Assembly (NCBI GenBank): GCA_017643925.1
Contig: JAEPML010000020.1
Span: 1 to 64,000, forward strand
Direction: 5' to 3'
DNA length: 64,000 nt
From: Roseibium sp.
Lineage (GTDB): Bacteria; Pseudomonadota; Alphaproteobacteria; Rhizobiales; Stappiaceae
The notes under the pieces are model-generated. The model saw only the letters and a program-made list of their open reading frames with translations, ran no database searches and had not been told where the DNA came from. Positions 34,140-42,519 of the stretch are shown in pieces. The stretch's first letter is position 1. The number at the start of each line of letters is the position of its first letter. The translations under genes were made by a program, and so were the position numbers.

Positions 34140-36581
34140 ATGTCTGTGCCTTCTACAGCCCGTGTCGTGATTATCGGCGGTGGTATCGTTGGTGTATCCA
34201 CGCTTTATCACCTCGCCAAATTCGGATGGTCGGATTGCGTTCTACTGGAAAAGAACGAACTCACCGCGGGGTCCACATGGCATGCGGCGGGCAACTGTCC
34301 GAACTTTGCCATGAGCTTCGGCGTCATGAACATGCAGCGTTATGGTCTGGAGCTCTACCGGGGCCTTGCAGACGAAGTCGACTACCCGATCAATTATCAT
34401 GTGACCGGGTCGGTTCGTCTGGCGCATTCCCATGAACGCATGATGGAATTTGAACACGCCGCCACCATGGGCCGTCACATGGGCCTTGAGATGGATGTCT
34501 GCACGCCCGACCAGCTGCTTGAGCACTACCCGTTCATGGAGACACATGACCTAGAAGGCGGGCTTTGGGATCCGCTCGACGGGGACATCGACCCGGCCCA
34601 GGTCACGCAGGCGCTCGCCAAAGGTGCCCGAGCCATGGGCGCGAAGATCCTTCGCTTCACGCCTGCCAGCGGTGTCAGCAGAGAAAATGGCGAATGGATC
34701 GTGCACACCGAAAAGGGCGACATTCGCTGCGAATACGTGGTCAACGCGGCGGGCTACTATGCGCCGAGGGTTGGTGAATGGTTCATCCCTCAAGGAGGAC
34801 GCCCGGTGCCGGCGGCCGTGATGAGCCACCAGTATTTCCTGACCGAACCGGTTCCGGAGATTGCAGCGTGGAGCGAAAAACACGGCCGCAAGCTGCCGCT
34901 GCTCAGAGACGTCGACTCGTCCTACTATCTTCGCCAGGAAACTACCGGGTTCAATCTCGGACCCTATGAGCGAAATTGCCAGGCAGCCTGGGTCCGGCCG
35001 GATGATCCCATGCCCGACGACTTCAGCTTCCAGCTCTATCCGGACGACCTGGACAGGTTGGAATGGTACATCGAAGACGCCATGGCGCGCGTGCCGCTGC
35101 TTGGAACGCAGGGTGTCAGCCGCAACATCAATGGTCCGATCCCCTATGCTCCGGACGGACTTCCGATGATCGGTCCGATGCCGGGCGTCCCCAACGCTTT
35201 TGAAGCCCATACCTTCACCTTCGGAATCGCCCAGGGCGGGGGCGCCGGAAAGGTGGCCGCCGAATGGATTGTCAACGGCCAGACTGAGTGGGACATGTGG
35301 TCCTGCGATCCGCGTCGGTATACCGACTACACCGACAAGGGCTACTGCATCGACAAGGCGATGGAGGTCTACGGTCACGAATACGCGATGCACTTCCCGC
35401 ATCACAGCTGGCCGGCAGGCCGTGACCGCAAGAAATCCGCTCTTCACGACAAACTGCTCGGGCTGGGTGGCCAGATGGGGGCTTACAATGGCTGGGAACG
35501 TGCAAACTGGTTCGCAAGGCCGGGCGACGACACGTCGGAAGAAGCCACCCAGACCTGGAAGCGCTCTGGTCCCTGGGAACCACGCATCCGCGAGGAGTGT
35601 GAAGCTGTTCGGGACAGCGTCGGAGTTCTTGACCTCCCGGGTTTCTCGCGCTTTAGCCTGAGCGGTGAAGGTGCCGCCGAATGGCTGCGCGGCCGGATTA
35701 CCGGCGCGTTGCCGAAGGTGGGTCGTCTGAATCTTGCCTATTTTGCCGATGATCGCGGGCGCATCCTGACCGAAATGTCGGTGATCCGGCACGACGAGGA
35801 TGTGTTCACGCTGATAACGGCCGCGGCAGCACAGTGGCACGACTTTGAAGTGCTGAAATTCAATCTTGTTGACGGTTTGGAGCTTGTCGACAGAACACTG
35901 GACCTGTCGACCCTGATCGTGAGTGGTCCAAAGTCGAGGGAGCTCTTCGAAAAGATTGCCGACGCCGATCTGTCGCTCGGTTGGCTGACCCATCAGGAGG
36001 CGAAGGTCGCAGGAAAAGAAGCGATGCTCGTGCGGGTGTCCTTTGCCGGGGAACTCGGATGGGAGGTCCATGCAAGTTTTAAGGATATGCCGCTCATCTA
36101 TGAAACGATCCTGGAGGCCGGTGCCAGGCCATTCGGCATGTATGCCCTCAATGCGCTGCGGCTGGAAAAAGGGTATCGCACCTGGAAGGGAGACCTGTCC
36201 ACGGACTACTCGCTTCTTGAAGGGGGGCTCGATCGTTTCGTCAGGCTGGACAAGCCGCAGGATTTCCCGGGCAAATCGGCCTTGATGAACGAAAGGCAGC
36301 AGGGTTCGAAAAAGCGTTTTGTCACCCTTTTGGTTGATGCCGGAGACTGCGACGCCCCCTACATGGCGGCAATCCTTCAAGGTGGCGATCTCGTCGGCGA
36401 AGTCACCTCGGGTGGCTGGGGATACCGGGTGAATGCCTCGATCGCGCTGGGCATGGTTCGTGCGGACCTGGCGGAGCCGGGAACAGAGCTCGAGGTGGAA
36501 ATCTACGGCAAGCTCTGCAAGGCGACAGTTCAGGCGGATGCACCGCTTTGGGATCCGGAAAACGCGCGCATACGGGCGTGA
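34140..36581 (+). CDS. FAD-dependent dehydrogenase with GcvT-like domain, dimethylglycine/sarcosine dehydrogenase family (1)
   Basis: 813 residues. The N-terminal FAD-binding DAO domain has VVIIGGGIVGVSTLYHL (about 8-24) and STWHAAGN, in which the histidine matches the residue that carries covalent FAD in DMGDH. The middle FAO_M region is about 385-440. The GcvT folate-binding aminomethyltransferase domains run from about 440 to the end (GDLSTDYSLLEGGLDRFV). Such enzymes oxidatively remove an N-methyl group and pass the C1 unit to tetrahydrofolate. The substrate is unknown. It is followed after 47 bases by an MttB-family gene and sits inside a taurine cluster. Confidence 0.9.
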   Translation: MSVPSTARVVIIGGGIVGVSTLYHLAKFGWSDCVLLEKNELTAGSTWHAAGNCPNFAMSFGVMNMQRYGLELYRGLADEVDYPINYHVTGSVRLAHSHERMMEFEHAATMGRHMGLEMDVCTPDQLLEHYPFMETHDLEGGLWDPLDGDIDPAQVTQALAKGARAMGAKILRFTPASGVSRENGEWIVHTEKGDIRCEYVVNAAGYYAPRVGEWFIPQGGRPVPAAVMSHQYFLTEPVPEIAAWSEKHGRKLPLLRDVDSSYYLRQETTGFNLGPYERNCQAAWVRPDDPMPDDFSFQLYPDDLDRLEWYIEDAMARVPLLGTQGVSRNINGPIPYAPDGLPMIGPMPGVPNAFEAHTFTFGIAQGGGAGKVAAEWIVNGQTEWDMWSCDPRRYTDYTDKGYCIDKAMEVYGHEYAMHFPHHSWPAGRDRKKSALHDKLLGLGGQMGAYNGWERANWFARPGDDTSEEATQTWKRSGPWEPRIREECEAVRDSVGVLDLPGFSRFSLSGEGAAEWLRGRITGALPKVGRLNLAYFADDRGRILTEMSVIRHDEDVFTLITAAAAQWHDFEVLKFNLVDGLELVDRTLDLSTLIVSGPKSRELFEKIADADLSLGWLTHQEAKVAGKEAMLVRVSFAGELGWEVHASFKDMPLIYETILEAGARPFGMYALNALRLEKGYRTWKGDLSTDYSLLEGGLDRFVRLDKPQDFPGKSALMNERQQGSKKRFVTLLVDAGDCDAPYMAAILQGGDLVGEVTSGGWGYRVNASIALGMVRADLAEPGTELEVEIYGKLCKATVQADAPLWDPENARIRA

Positions 36582-36628
36582 GCCACTAAAAACTGGATTT
36601 CTCTTTGACATGATTTTGGAGGAGACTC

Positions 36629-38179
36629 ATGGTCGGGAGTGAACTGAAGCAACGTCGCCGCGCCGGCGGCCGTTCCGCACGCACGGCGGCCCGTTCCCGT
36701 CCGCTTGATGCGGCGGTGCGTCCCGTCTGGCCGGGCATGCCGGGCGGACAGTACAGGCCTCTGAAGGACGAGGACGTGCTGCGTATCCACGAGGCTGCCC
36801 TGAACGCGCTTGAACAGGTCGGCATGGGATCTGCTCCGGCCTCGGGACGCGCCTATCTTACAGAGGCCGGTGCCCTTGAAGGGGATGATGGCCGTATCCG
36901 GTTTCCACGTGCTCTTGTCGAGGACATGCTGGCCAAAGCGAGCAAGACGGTTACCCTGTGCGGCCGGGACCCGCAGTTCGATCTCGACCTTCAGGGCAAC
37001 AAGGTTCATTTCGGAACTGCGGGAGCCGCCGTTCACATCGTAGAACCTGAAACCGGCAACTACCGAAATCCGAACGTCCAGGACCTCTACGATGCTGCGC
37101 GCATCGTCCAGCGTCTCGACAATGTCCACTTCTTTCAGCGCCCGCTTGTTTGCCGGGAATTTGCCGACCCGCAGGAACTGGACCTCAACACGGTCTATGC
37201 TGCCTGCGCCGGCACCACGAAGCACATCGGGACCTCCTTTACCGAGGCCACCAATGTCCATCGCTGCGTGAAACTGCTGCATGAAATCGCAGGTGGGGAG
37301 GACGCCTGGCGCGCTCGGCCTTTCGTGTCGAATTCCAATTGTTTTGTCGTGCCGCCACTGACCTTTGCCGAGGAAAGCTGCGAGGTCATGGAGGCCTGTA
37401 TCCATGCCGGCATGCCGGTCCTGCTTCTGTCTGCGGGTCAGGCGGGGGCGACCGCCCCGGCACCGATTGCCACGGCGGTGGTGCAGGCCGTCGCCGAGTG
37501 CCTGGCTGGTGTTGTCTATGTCAACGCGGTCAAGCCCGGACATCCCGCAGTATTCGGAACCTGGCCCTTTGTCAGCGATCTTCGGACCGGCGCAATGTCG
37601 GGCGGCAGCGGTGAACAGGCTTTGTTGAGCGCAGCCTGCGCCCAGATGCACAAGTTTTACGGTCTCCCAGGCGGGGCCGCTGCAGGAATAGCGGATTCCA
37701 AGCTGCCCGACATGCAGGCGGGCTGGGAACAGGGCATCAGCAATGTCATGGCCGGACTTTCAGGTCTGAACATGGTCTACGAAGCTGTTGGCATGCACGC
37801 GTCCCTGCTCGGGTTCTGCATGGAATCGCTTGTGCTTGGCAACGACATGCTCGGCCAGGTGCTTCGCTGCGTCAGGGGCGTTGAGGTCAAGGATGAATAT
37901 GTCGATATCGACGTGATCCGCTCCGTTGTCCTGGACGGGCCGGGTCACTATCTCGGCCATGACCAGACGCTGCAGCTGATGCAGAGCGAATATGTCTATC
38001 CGGAACTGGCAAACCGCTCCAGCCCGAAGGAATGGGAAGAACTGGGCAAGCCGCGACTGCTGAACACGGCCGCGGAACGGGTGAGGTCAATTCTCTCCCA
38101 GGAAGCCCATCAAATCGATCCGGCGACCGACACATCGCTGCGGGCAGCATTCCCCCTGGCTGACCTCGCTAGAAGCTGA
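36629..38179 (+). CDS. Trimethylamine methyltransferase (MttB) family protein, non-pyrrolysine type
   Basis: 516 residues with GGAGGAG 5 bases before the ATG. A basic N-terminal tail (QRRRAGGRSARTAARSR) is followed by the MttB barrel from about 40 on (VWPGMPGGQYRPLKDEDVLRIHEAALNALEQVG). The gene has no in-frame TAG, so it is not a pyrrolysine enzyme. Non-Pyl members such as MtgB demethylate quaternary amines (glycine betaine, proline betaine, carnitine) onto a corrinoid protein. No corrinoid partner or corrinoid:THF methyltransferase is in the window. A quaternary amine is the best guess; trimethyltaurine is proposed from context only. Confidence 0.86.
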   Translation: MVGSELKQRRRAGGRSARTAARSRPLDAAVRPVWPGMPGGQYRPLKDEDVLRIHEAALNALEQVGMGSAPASGRAYLTEAGALEGDDGRIRFPRALVEDMLAKASKTVTLCGRDPQFDLDLQGNKVHFGTAGAAVHIVEPETGNYRNPNVQDLYDAARIVQRLDNVHFFQRPLVCREFADPQELDLNTVYAACAGTTKHIGTSFTEATNVHRCVKLLHEIAGGEDAWRARPFVSNSNCFVVPPLTFAEESCEVMEACIHAGMPVLLLSAGQAGATAPAPIATAVVQAVAECLAGVVYVNAVKPGHPAVFGTWPFVSDLRTGAMSGGSGEQALLSAACAQMHKFYGLPGGAAAGIADSKLPDMQAGWEQGISNVMAGLSGLNMVYEAVGMHASLLGFCMESLVLGNDMLGQVLRCVRGVEVKDEYVDIDVIRSVVLDGPGHYLGHDQTLQLMQSEYVYPELANRSSPKEWEELGKPRLLNTAAERVRSILSQEAHQIDPATDTSLRAAFPLADLARS

Positions 38180-38180
38180 A

Positions 38181-38207
38181 ACCTGTGCCCGGCCATGCCG
38201 GGCAGGT
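38181..38207. terminator. Hairpin between convergent genes
   Basis: ACCTGtGCCCGG and CCGGGCAGGT pair, with one bulged base, around CCATG. It lies between the stops of the MttB-family gene and the convergent flavoprotein gene and could end both transcripts, though T tracts are lacking. Confidence 0.5.
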
Positions 38208-38244
38208 CCGTTATCGCTGAGCCGTTTTACGCAAACAGACCGCG

Positions 38245-40689
38245 TCAGACTTTAACGCGTTCCGATTTCGGATCGTAGAGCGGTTTCAAGGAGGCCTCTG
38301 CAGCGACCCGCGTTCCGGCAACGTCGATCTCGTAGGATGAACTCAGCATCTGAGCCGGTGTTTCGCCCTTGCAAGGCACGTAGCCGAGCCCGACGGCGGC
38401 ACCAAGGGCATGTCCGTAATTGCCGCTGGAAAGATAACCGACGACCTCACCGTCCCGAAGAACCGGTTCGTTGTGATAAAGGAGCGGCTCCCGGTCCTTG
38501 AGCCGGAACTGGAGCAGACGCTTTTCAAGCCCGTTCTCGCGCTTGCGCAGCACCGCGTCCCTGCCGATGAAATCGGGCTTGTCGGTTTTCACCGCGAAGC
38601 CGAGACCTGCCTCCAGGACATGATCTTCGCAGGTGATGTCGTGGCCGAAATGCCGGTAACCCTTTTCGATCCGGCAGGAATCCATCATGTGCATGCCGCA
38701 CAGGCGGCCGTTCAGATCCCGGCAGGCGGAGTGGAGAGCCTCGAAAACATGCGCGGCCATATCCGACGAGACATAAATCTCCCAGCCCAGTTCACCGACA
38801 TAGGTCACGCGGTGCGCGCGCGCGAGTGCCATGCCGATTTCAATCTCCTGCGCCGTGCCGAACGGATTTCCCTGATTGGTGAAATCGTTTGGAGAAACGG
38901 CTTGCAGCAGCGTCCGTGAATTAGGGCCCATGACGGCGATGACGGCTTCCCCCGGTGTGACATCGGTGATCACCACCTGAAATCCCTCGGCATGCCGTCG
39001 CAACCAGGTTTCGTCGGCAAGGCGCGTTGCGGCAGGTGTCACGACCAGATACGCCGTTTCCGAAAGGCGGGTCACCGTCACGTCGGCCTCGATACCGCCG
39101 CGGTTGTTCAGAAGCTGGGTGTAGACGATCTTGCCTGATGGCACGGCGTACTTGCCGCCCCCGACATAGTTCAGGAATTTTTCTGCGTCGGGTCCTTCAA
39201 CGCGGATCTTGCCAAAAGAGGACATGTCGTAGAGCCCGACATTCTCGCGGACAGCCATGTGCTCGCGGGCCGAGTTTTCGAACCAGTTCTGGCGTTTCCA
39301 GGAGTACTGGTAGGCCCGTTCCTGGCCTTCATCTGCAAACCAGTTGGCACGTTCCCAGCCGGCGAGCTCCCCGAAGACAGCCCCATTGGCTTTCAGGTGC
39401 TCGTGCAGAGGCGTGCGCCGGATACCACGTGCGGTCGCTTTCTGGCGAAACGGAAAGTGGTCGGCGTAAAGCAGCCCAAGCGTTTCCTTCGAACGCTCGA
39501 AGAGGTAGCTCTTGTTGCCCTGGAACGGTTGCATGCGTGCGATATCAACATCGCCCAGGTCAAAGGGTTTCTCTCCGGTATCCATCCAATCTGCCAGCGC
39601 CATGCCGGCTCCACCCGCCGACTGGATGCCGATGGAGTTGAAGCCGGCAGCGACCCAGACATTGTCCATGGTCGGTCCGAGGCCCAGGTGATAGGCGTCG
39701 TCAGGGGTGAAGCTTTCGGGGCCGTTGAAAAAGGTATGGATACCGGCCTCAGCGAGCAGCGGCATCCGGTTGACCGCGGCTTCGAGGATAGGTTCGAAAT
39801 GTTCGATATCCTCCGGGAGCTGATCGAACTCGAAACTGTCGGGAATGCCGTCCATACCCCAGGGCTTTGCATTGGGCTCGAAGGCGCCAAGCAGGATTTT
39901 TCCGGCGTCTTCCTTGTAATAGGCGCATTCATCCGGAACGCGCAGAACGGGCAACTGGGTCAGGCCCGGAATGTTGTCGGTGACGATGTAGAAGTGTTCG
40001 CAGGCATGCAAGGGCACGTTTACGCCGGTCATGCGACCAAGTTCGTGACCCCACATGCCGCCACAATTGACCACATGTTCGCACTCGATGGTTCCGCTGC
40101 CGTCTTCCGATTGCCAGTCGACGCCCGTGATCCGTCTTCCGTCACGGTTGACACCTGTGACCTTAACCCGCTCCAGCACCTTGGCGCCGCCCAACCGTGC
40201 CCCCTTGGCCAGCGACAGGGCAATGTTGGCCGGATCCCCCTGACCATCAAGTGGCAGGTAAACACCGCCCACGACACCGTCCATGTTGAGGTGCTCGTAG
40301 CGCGCCTTGATCTCCGAGGGACCGATCTCCTCGACTTCGACACCGAAAGCCCGTGCCATTGCGGCCTGCCTCAACAATTCTTCGTTGCGCTCTTCACTGA
40401 GTGCGACGGTGATTGATCCGCAGCGCCTGAATCCGGTGGCGACTTCGGTTTCGGCTTCGAGGCCCGCGTAGAGCTCCTGGCTGTATTTGGCTAGCCGGGT
40501 CATGTTCTGAGTGGCGCGCAGCTGCGCGATGAGCCCTGCCGCGTGCCAGGTCGTGCCTGAGGTCAGCTGCTTGCGTTCGAGCAGTACGACATCAGACCAA
40601 CCCTTTTTGACAAGGTGATAGGCAACGGAGCACCCGACGACACCACCACCGATAATGACAACGCGTGCTTTGGAGGGGGGAAATGGCAT
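38245..40689 (-). CDS. FAD-dependent dehydrogenase with GcvT-like domain, dimethylglycine/sarcosine dehydrogenase family (2)
   Basis: 814 residues, same architecture as the + strand protein at 34140 but clearly diverged. FAD motif VVIIGGGVVGCSVAYHLVKKG (about 10-30), TTWHAAGL with the presumed flavinylated His, FAO_M around 385-440 and C-terminal GcvT domains (CRIEKGYRHFGHDI, LEAGLGFAV, GRDAVLRKRENG). It should also oxidise an N-methyl amine and load the C1 unit on tetrahydrofolate. It is transcribed toward the MttB-family gene and diverges from tpa. Confidence 0.9.
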   Translation of the reverse strand: MPFPPSKARVVIIGGGVVGCSVAYHLVKKGWSDVVLLERKQLTSGTTWHAAGLIAQLRATQNMTRLAKYSQELYAGLEAETEVATGFRRCGSITVALSEERNEELLRQAAMARAFGVEVEEIGPSEIKARYEHLNMDGVVGGVYLPLDGQGDPANIALSLAKGARLGGAKVLERVKVTGVNRDGRRITGVDWQSEDGSGTIECEHVVNCGGMWGHELGRMTGVNVPLHACEHFYIVTDNIPGLTQLPVLRVPDECAYYKEDAGKILLGAFEPNAKPWGMDGIPDSFEFDQLPEDIEHFEPILEAAVNRMPLLAEAGIHTFFNGPESFTPDDAYHLGLGPTMDNVWVAAGFNSIGIQSAGGAGMALADWMDTGEKPFDLGDVDIARMQPFQGNKSYLFERSKETLGLLYADHFPFRQKATARGIRRTPLHEHLKANGAVFGELAGWERANWFADEGQERAYQYSWKRQNWFENSAREHMAVRENVGLYDMSSFGKIRVEGPDAEKFLNYVGGGKYAVPSGKIVYTQLLNNRGGIEADVTVTRLSETAYLVVTPAATRLADETWLRRHAEGFQVVITDVTPGEAVIAVMGPNSRTLLQAVSPNDFTNQGNPFGTAQEIEIGMALARAHRVTYVGELGWEIYVSSDMAAHVFEALHSACRDLNGRLCGMHMMDSCRIEKGYRHFGHDITCEDHVLEAGLGFAVKTDKPDFIGRDAVLRKRENGLEKRLLQFRLKDREPLLYHNEPVLRDGEVVGYLSSGNYGHALGAAVGLGYVPCKGETPAQMLSSSYEIDVAGTRVAAEASLKPLYDPKSERVKV

Positions 40690-41091
40690 TTTACTGGCCC
40701 GTGGTTCTAACGCCCCTGCAGACCGTCAGCGATGGGAACCATCCCTGGAGATGGAAAACCGGCTGGGAGTGGGCTGCGCGGCAGGCAAAATGAAAATTTC
40801 TCTAGTTTTTTCACGAGGCGTTTGAAAAAGTCAAAGTTTTTTTCATCTGGCGGTGAAATCGGGACGGCTGACGCTCGCCTGTGAGATGTGGCTCGCCAGA
40901 CAAATCGTTCGAAGAAAGGCCGAGAGCTGGAAAGCGAGGTCCGAAACCTGGCGGGTCAATTGCCGTGGCAGACCCGTTATCTGGACCTATTAGTTGAAGA
41001 TTTTTGGCCCTATTCCGCCTGAAGCACCCATGCATATGTGAAGTCCAACTGACGGTTCGAGCAGCCGGGATTCTGATCAGGGAGAAACGTT
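40690..41091. other. Divergent intergenic region, flavoprotein 2 / tpa
   Basis: 402 bases with no gene. The left part is AT-rich with TTTTTTCACGAGGCG and a TTTCA-N8-TGAAA pair (40841-40858), similar to the region before the XRE-cupin gene. The right part holds the TauR-like direct repeat at 40981-41013. Confidence 0.5.
40981..41013 (+). promoter_or_regulatory. Candidate TauR site (direct repeat pair) upstream of tpa
   Basis: CTGGACCTAT (40981-40990) and TTGGCCCTAT (41004-41013) are direct repeats with starts 23 bases apart, 80-110 bases before the tpa start. They match the decamers found in the tauA-tauR region in sequence and spacing. Confidence 0.62.
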
Positions 41092-42474
41092 GTGGACGCT
41101 GTTCTTTCGAAAAACGACCTTTCCGAGGTTATCGAGTCGGACCGGGCGCATGTCTGGCATCACCTGCTCCAGCACAAGGCGCTTGAGACCAACGATCCGC
41201 AGATCATGGTCGAAGGCAAGGGCATGCGGGTCTGGGATGCGACGGGGAAGGAATTCCTCGATGCAGTGTCCGGCGGCGTCTGGACGGTCAATGTCGGCTA
41301 TGGCCGCACGAGCATTGCCGATGCGGTACGCGACCAGCTGGTGAAGATGAACTACTTCGCCAACGCGGCCGGCTCCATTCCAGGGTCTCTCTTTGCCAAG
41401 AAACTGACCGAGAAGATGCCGGGCATGACCCGCGTCTATTATTCGAATTCGGGATCGGAAGCGAATGAGAAGGTCTTCAAGATGGTGCGCCAGATTTCGC
41501 ACCGTCGCCATGGCGGCAAGAAGAGCAAGATCCTGTACCGCGAACGTGATTACCACGGCACCACGATCACGGCCCTGTCTGCCTGCGGACAGCCGCAGCG
41601 GGCGGCTGAATACGGACCCTATACGCCGGGCTTTGTGGAAGTGCCGCATTGCCTTGAATATCGCAACCAGTTCGACAGTCCCGAAGACTATGGTGCCCGC
41701 GCAGCTAACGCGATCGAGGAAGTCATCCTGCGGGAAGGACCGGACACGATCGGCGCAATCTGCCTTGAGCCGATTACCGCGGGCGGTGGCGTGATTGTGC
41801 CACCGAAGGGATATTGGGAGCGGGTGCAGGAGATCTGCGACCGTTACGAAATCCTGATCCATATTGACGAGGTCGTTTGCGGTGTCGGCCGTACCGGCGA
41901 ATGGTTCGGCTACCAGCACTATGGGGTGAAACCCGATTTCGTGACCATGGCCAAGGGTGTTGCCTCCGGCTATGCGGCGATCTCCTGCACGGTGACCACG
42001 GAAGAGGTGTTCAACCAGTTCAAGGATGACGCGTCCGATCCGCTCGGATTCTTCCGCGACATCTCTACCTTTGGCGGTTGTGCCTCCGGACCGGCTGCGG
42101 CCTTGGAAAACATGCGGATCATCGAAGATGAAAACCTGCTGGAGAACACCGACCGCATGGGTGAGCGCCTGATGGATAACCTCAGGACGCTCCAGGACAA
42201 GCATTCCGTGATCGGCGAAGTGCGCGGCAAGGGACTCCTGGTGGGCGCGGAACTGGTCAAGGACCGGACCACGCGGGAACCAGCCGACGAGGCGATGGTC
42301 CAGGCCGTGGTTGCCCACTGCCGCAAGCAGGGTGTCATCATCGGCATGACCAACCGGTCACTGCCCGGCCTGAACAACACGCTTTGCCTTGCACCGGCTC
42401 TCATCTCCACGTCCGACGACATTGACGAGATCTCATCCGCAATTGGCGAGGCCCTGGGCGCCGTATTCGGCTGA
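41092..42474 (+). CDS. tpa: Taurine-pyruvate aminotransferase
   Basis: 460 residues, GTG start with GGAG 8 bases upstream. Class III (omega) aminotransferase: NSGSEANEKVFK (about 119-130), YHGTTI, HIDEVVCGVGRTGEWF (DE at 259-260) and the PLP lysine in FVTMAKGVASGY (about 288). Tpa moves the amino group of taurine to pyruvate, giving sulfoacetaldehyde and alanine. It is followed 45 bases later by xsc, the enzyme that uses its product. Confidence 0.92.
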   Translation: MDAVLSKNDLSEVIESDRAHVWHHLLQHKALETNDPQIMVEGKGMRVWDATGKEFLDAVSGGVWTVNVGYGRTSIADAVRDQLVKMNYFANAAGSIPGSLFAKKLTEKMPGMTRVYYSNSGSEANEKVFKMVRQISHRRHGGKKSKILYRERDYHGTTITALSACGQPQRAAEYGPYTPGFVEVPHCLEYRNQFDSPEDYGARAANAIEEVILREGPDTIGAICLEPITAGGGVIVPPKGYWERVQEICDRYEILIHIDEVVCGVGRTGEWFGYQHYGVKPDFVTMAKGVASGYAAISCTVTTEEVFNQFKDDASDPLGFFRDISTFGGCASGPAAALENMRIIEDENLLENTDRMGERLMDNLRTLQDKHSVIGEVRGKGLLVGAELVKDRTTREPADEAMVQAVVAHCRKQGVIIGMTNRSLPGLNNTLCLAPALISTSDDIDEISSAIGEALGAVFG

Positions 42475-42519
42475 CCCTAGTTAATCGAAACAAGACCTGA
42501 ATTCACCGGAGAAACCGAC

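Noticed and set aside
34551..36611. 686-codon open frame on the minus strand
   Set aside because: It lies fully antisense to the DMGDH-like flavoprotein, which has clear domains. The long frame is a by-product of high-GC codon use.
36629..38179. Pyrrolysine codon in the MttB-family gene
   Set aside because: The frame has no internal TAG, so no amber read-through is needed; treated as the non-pyrrolysine type.
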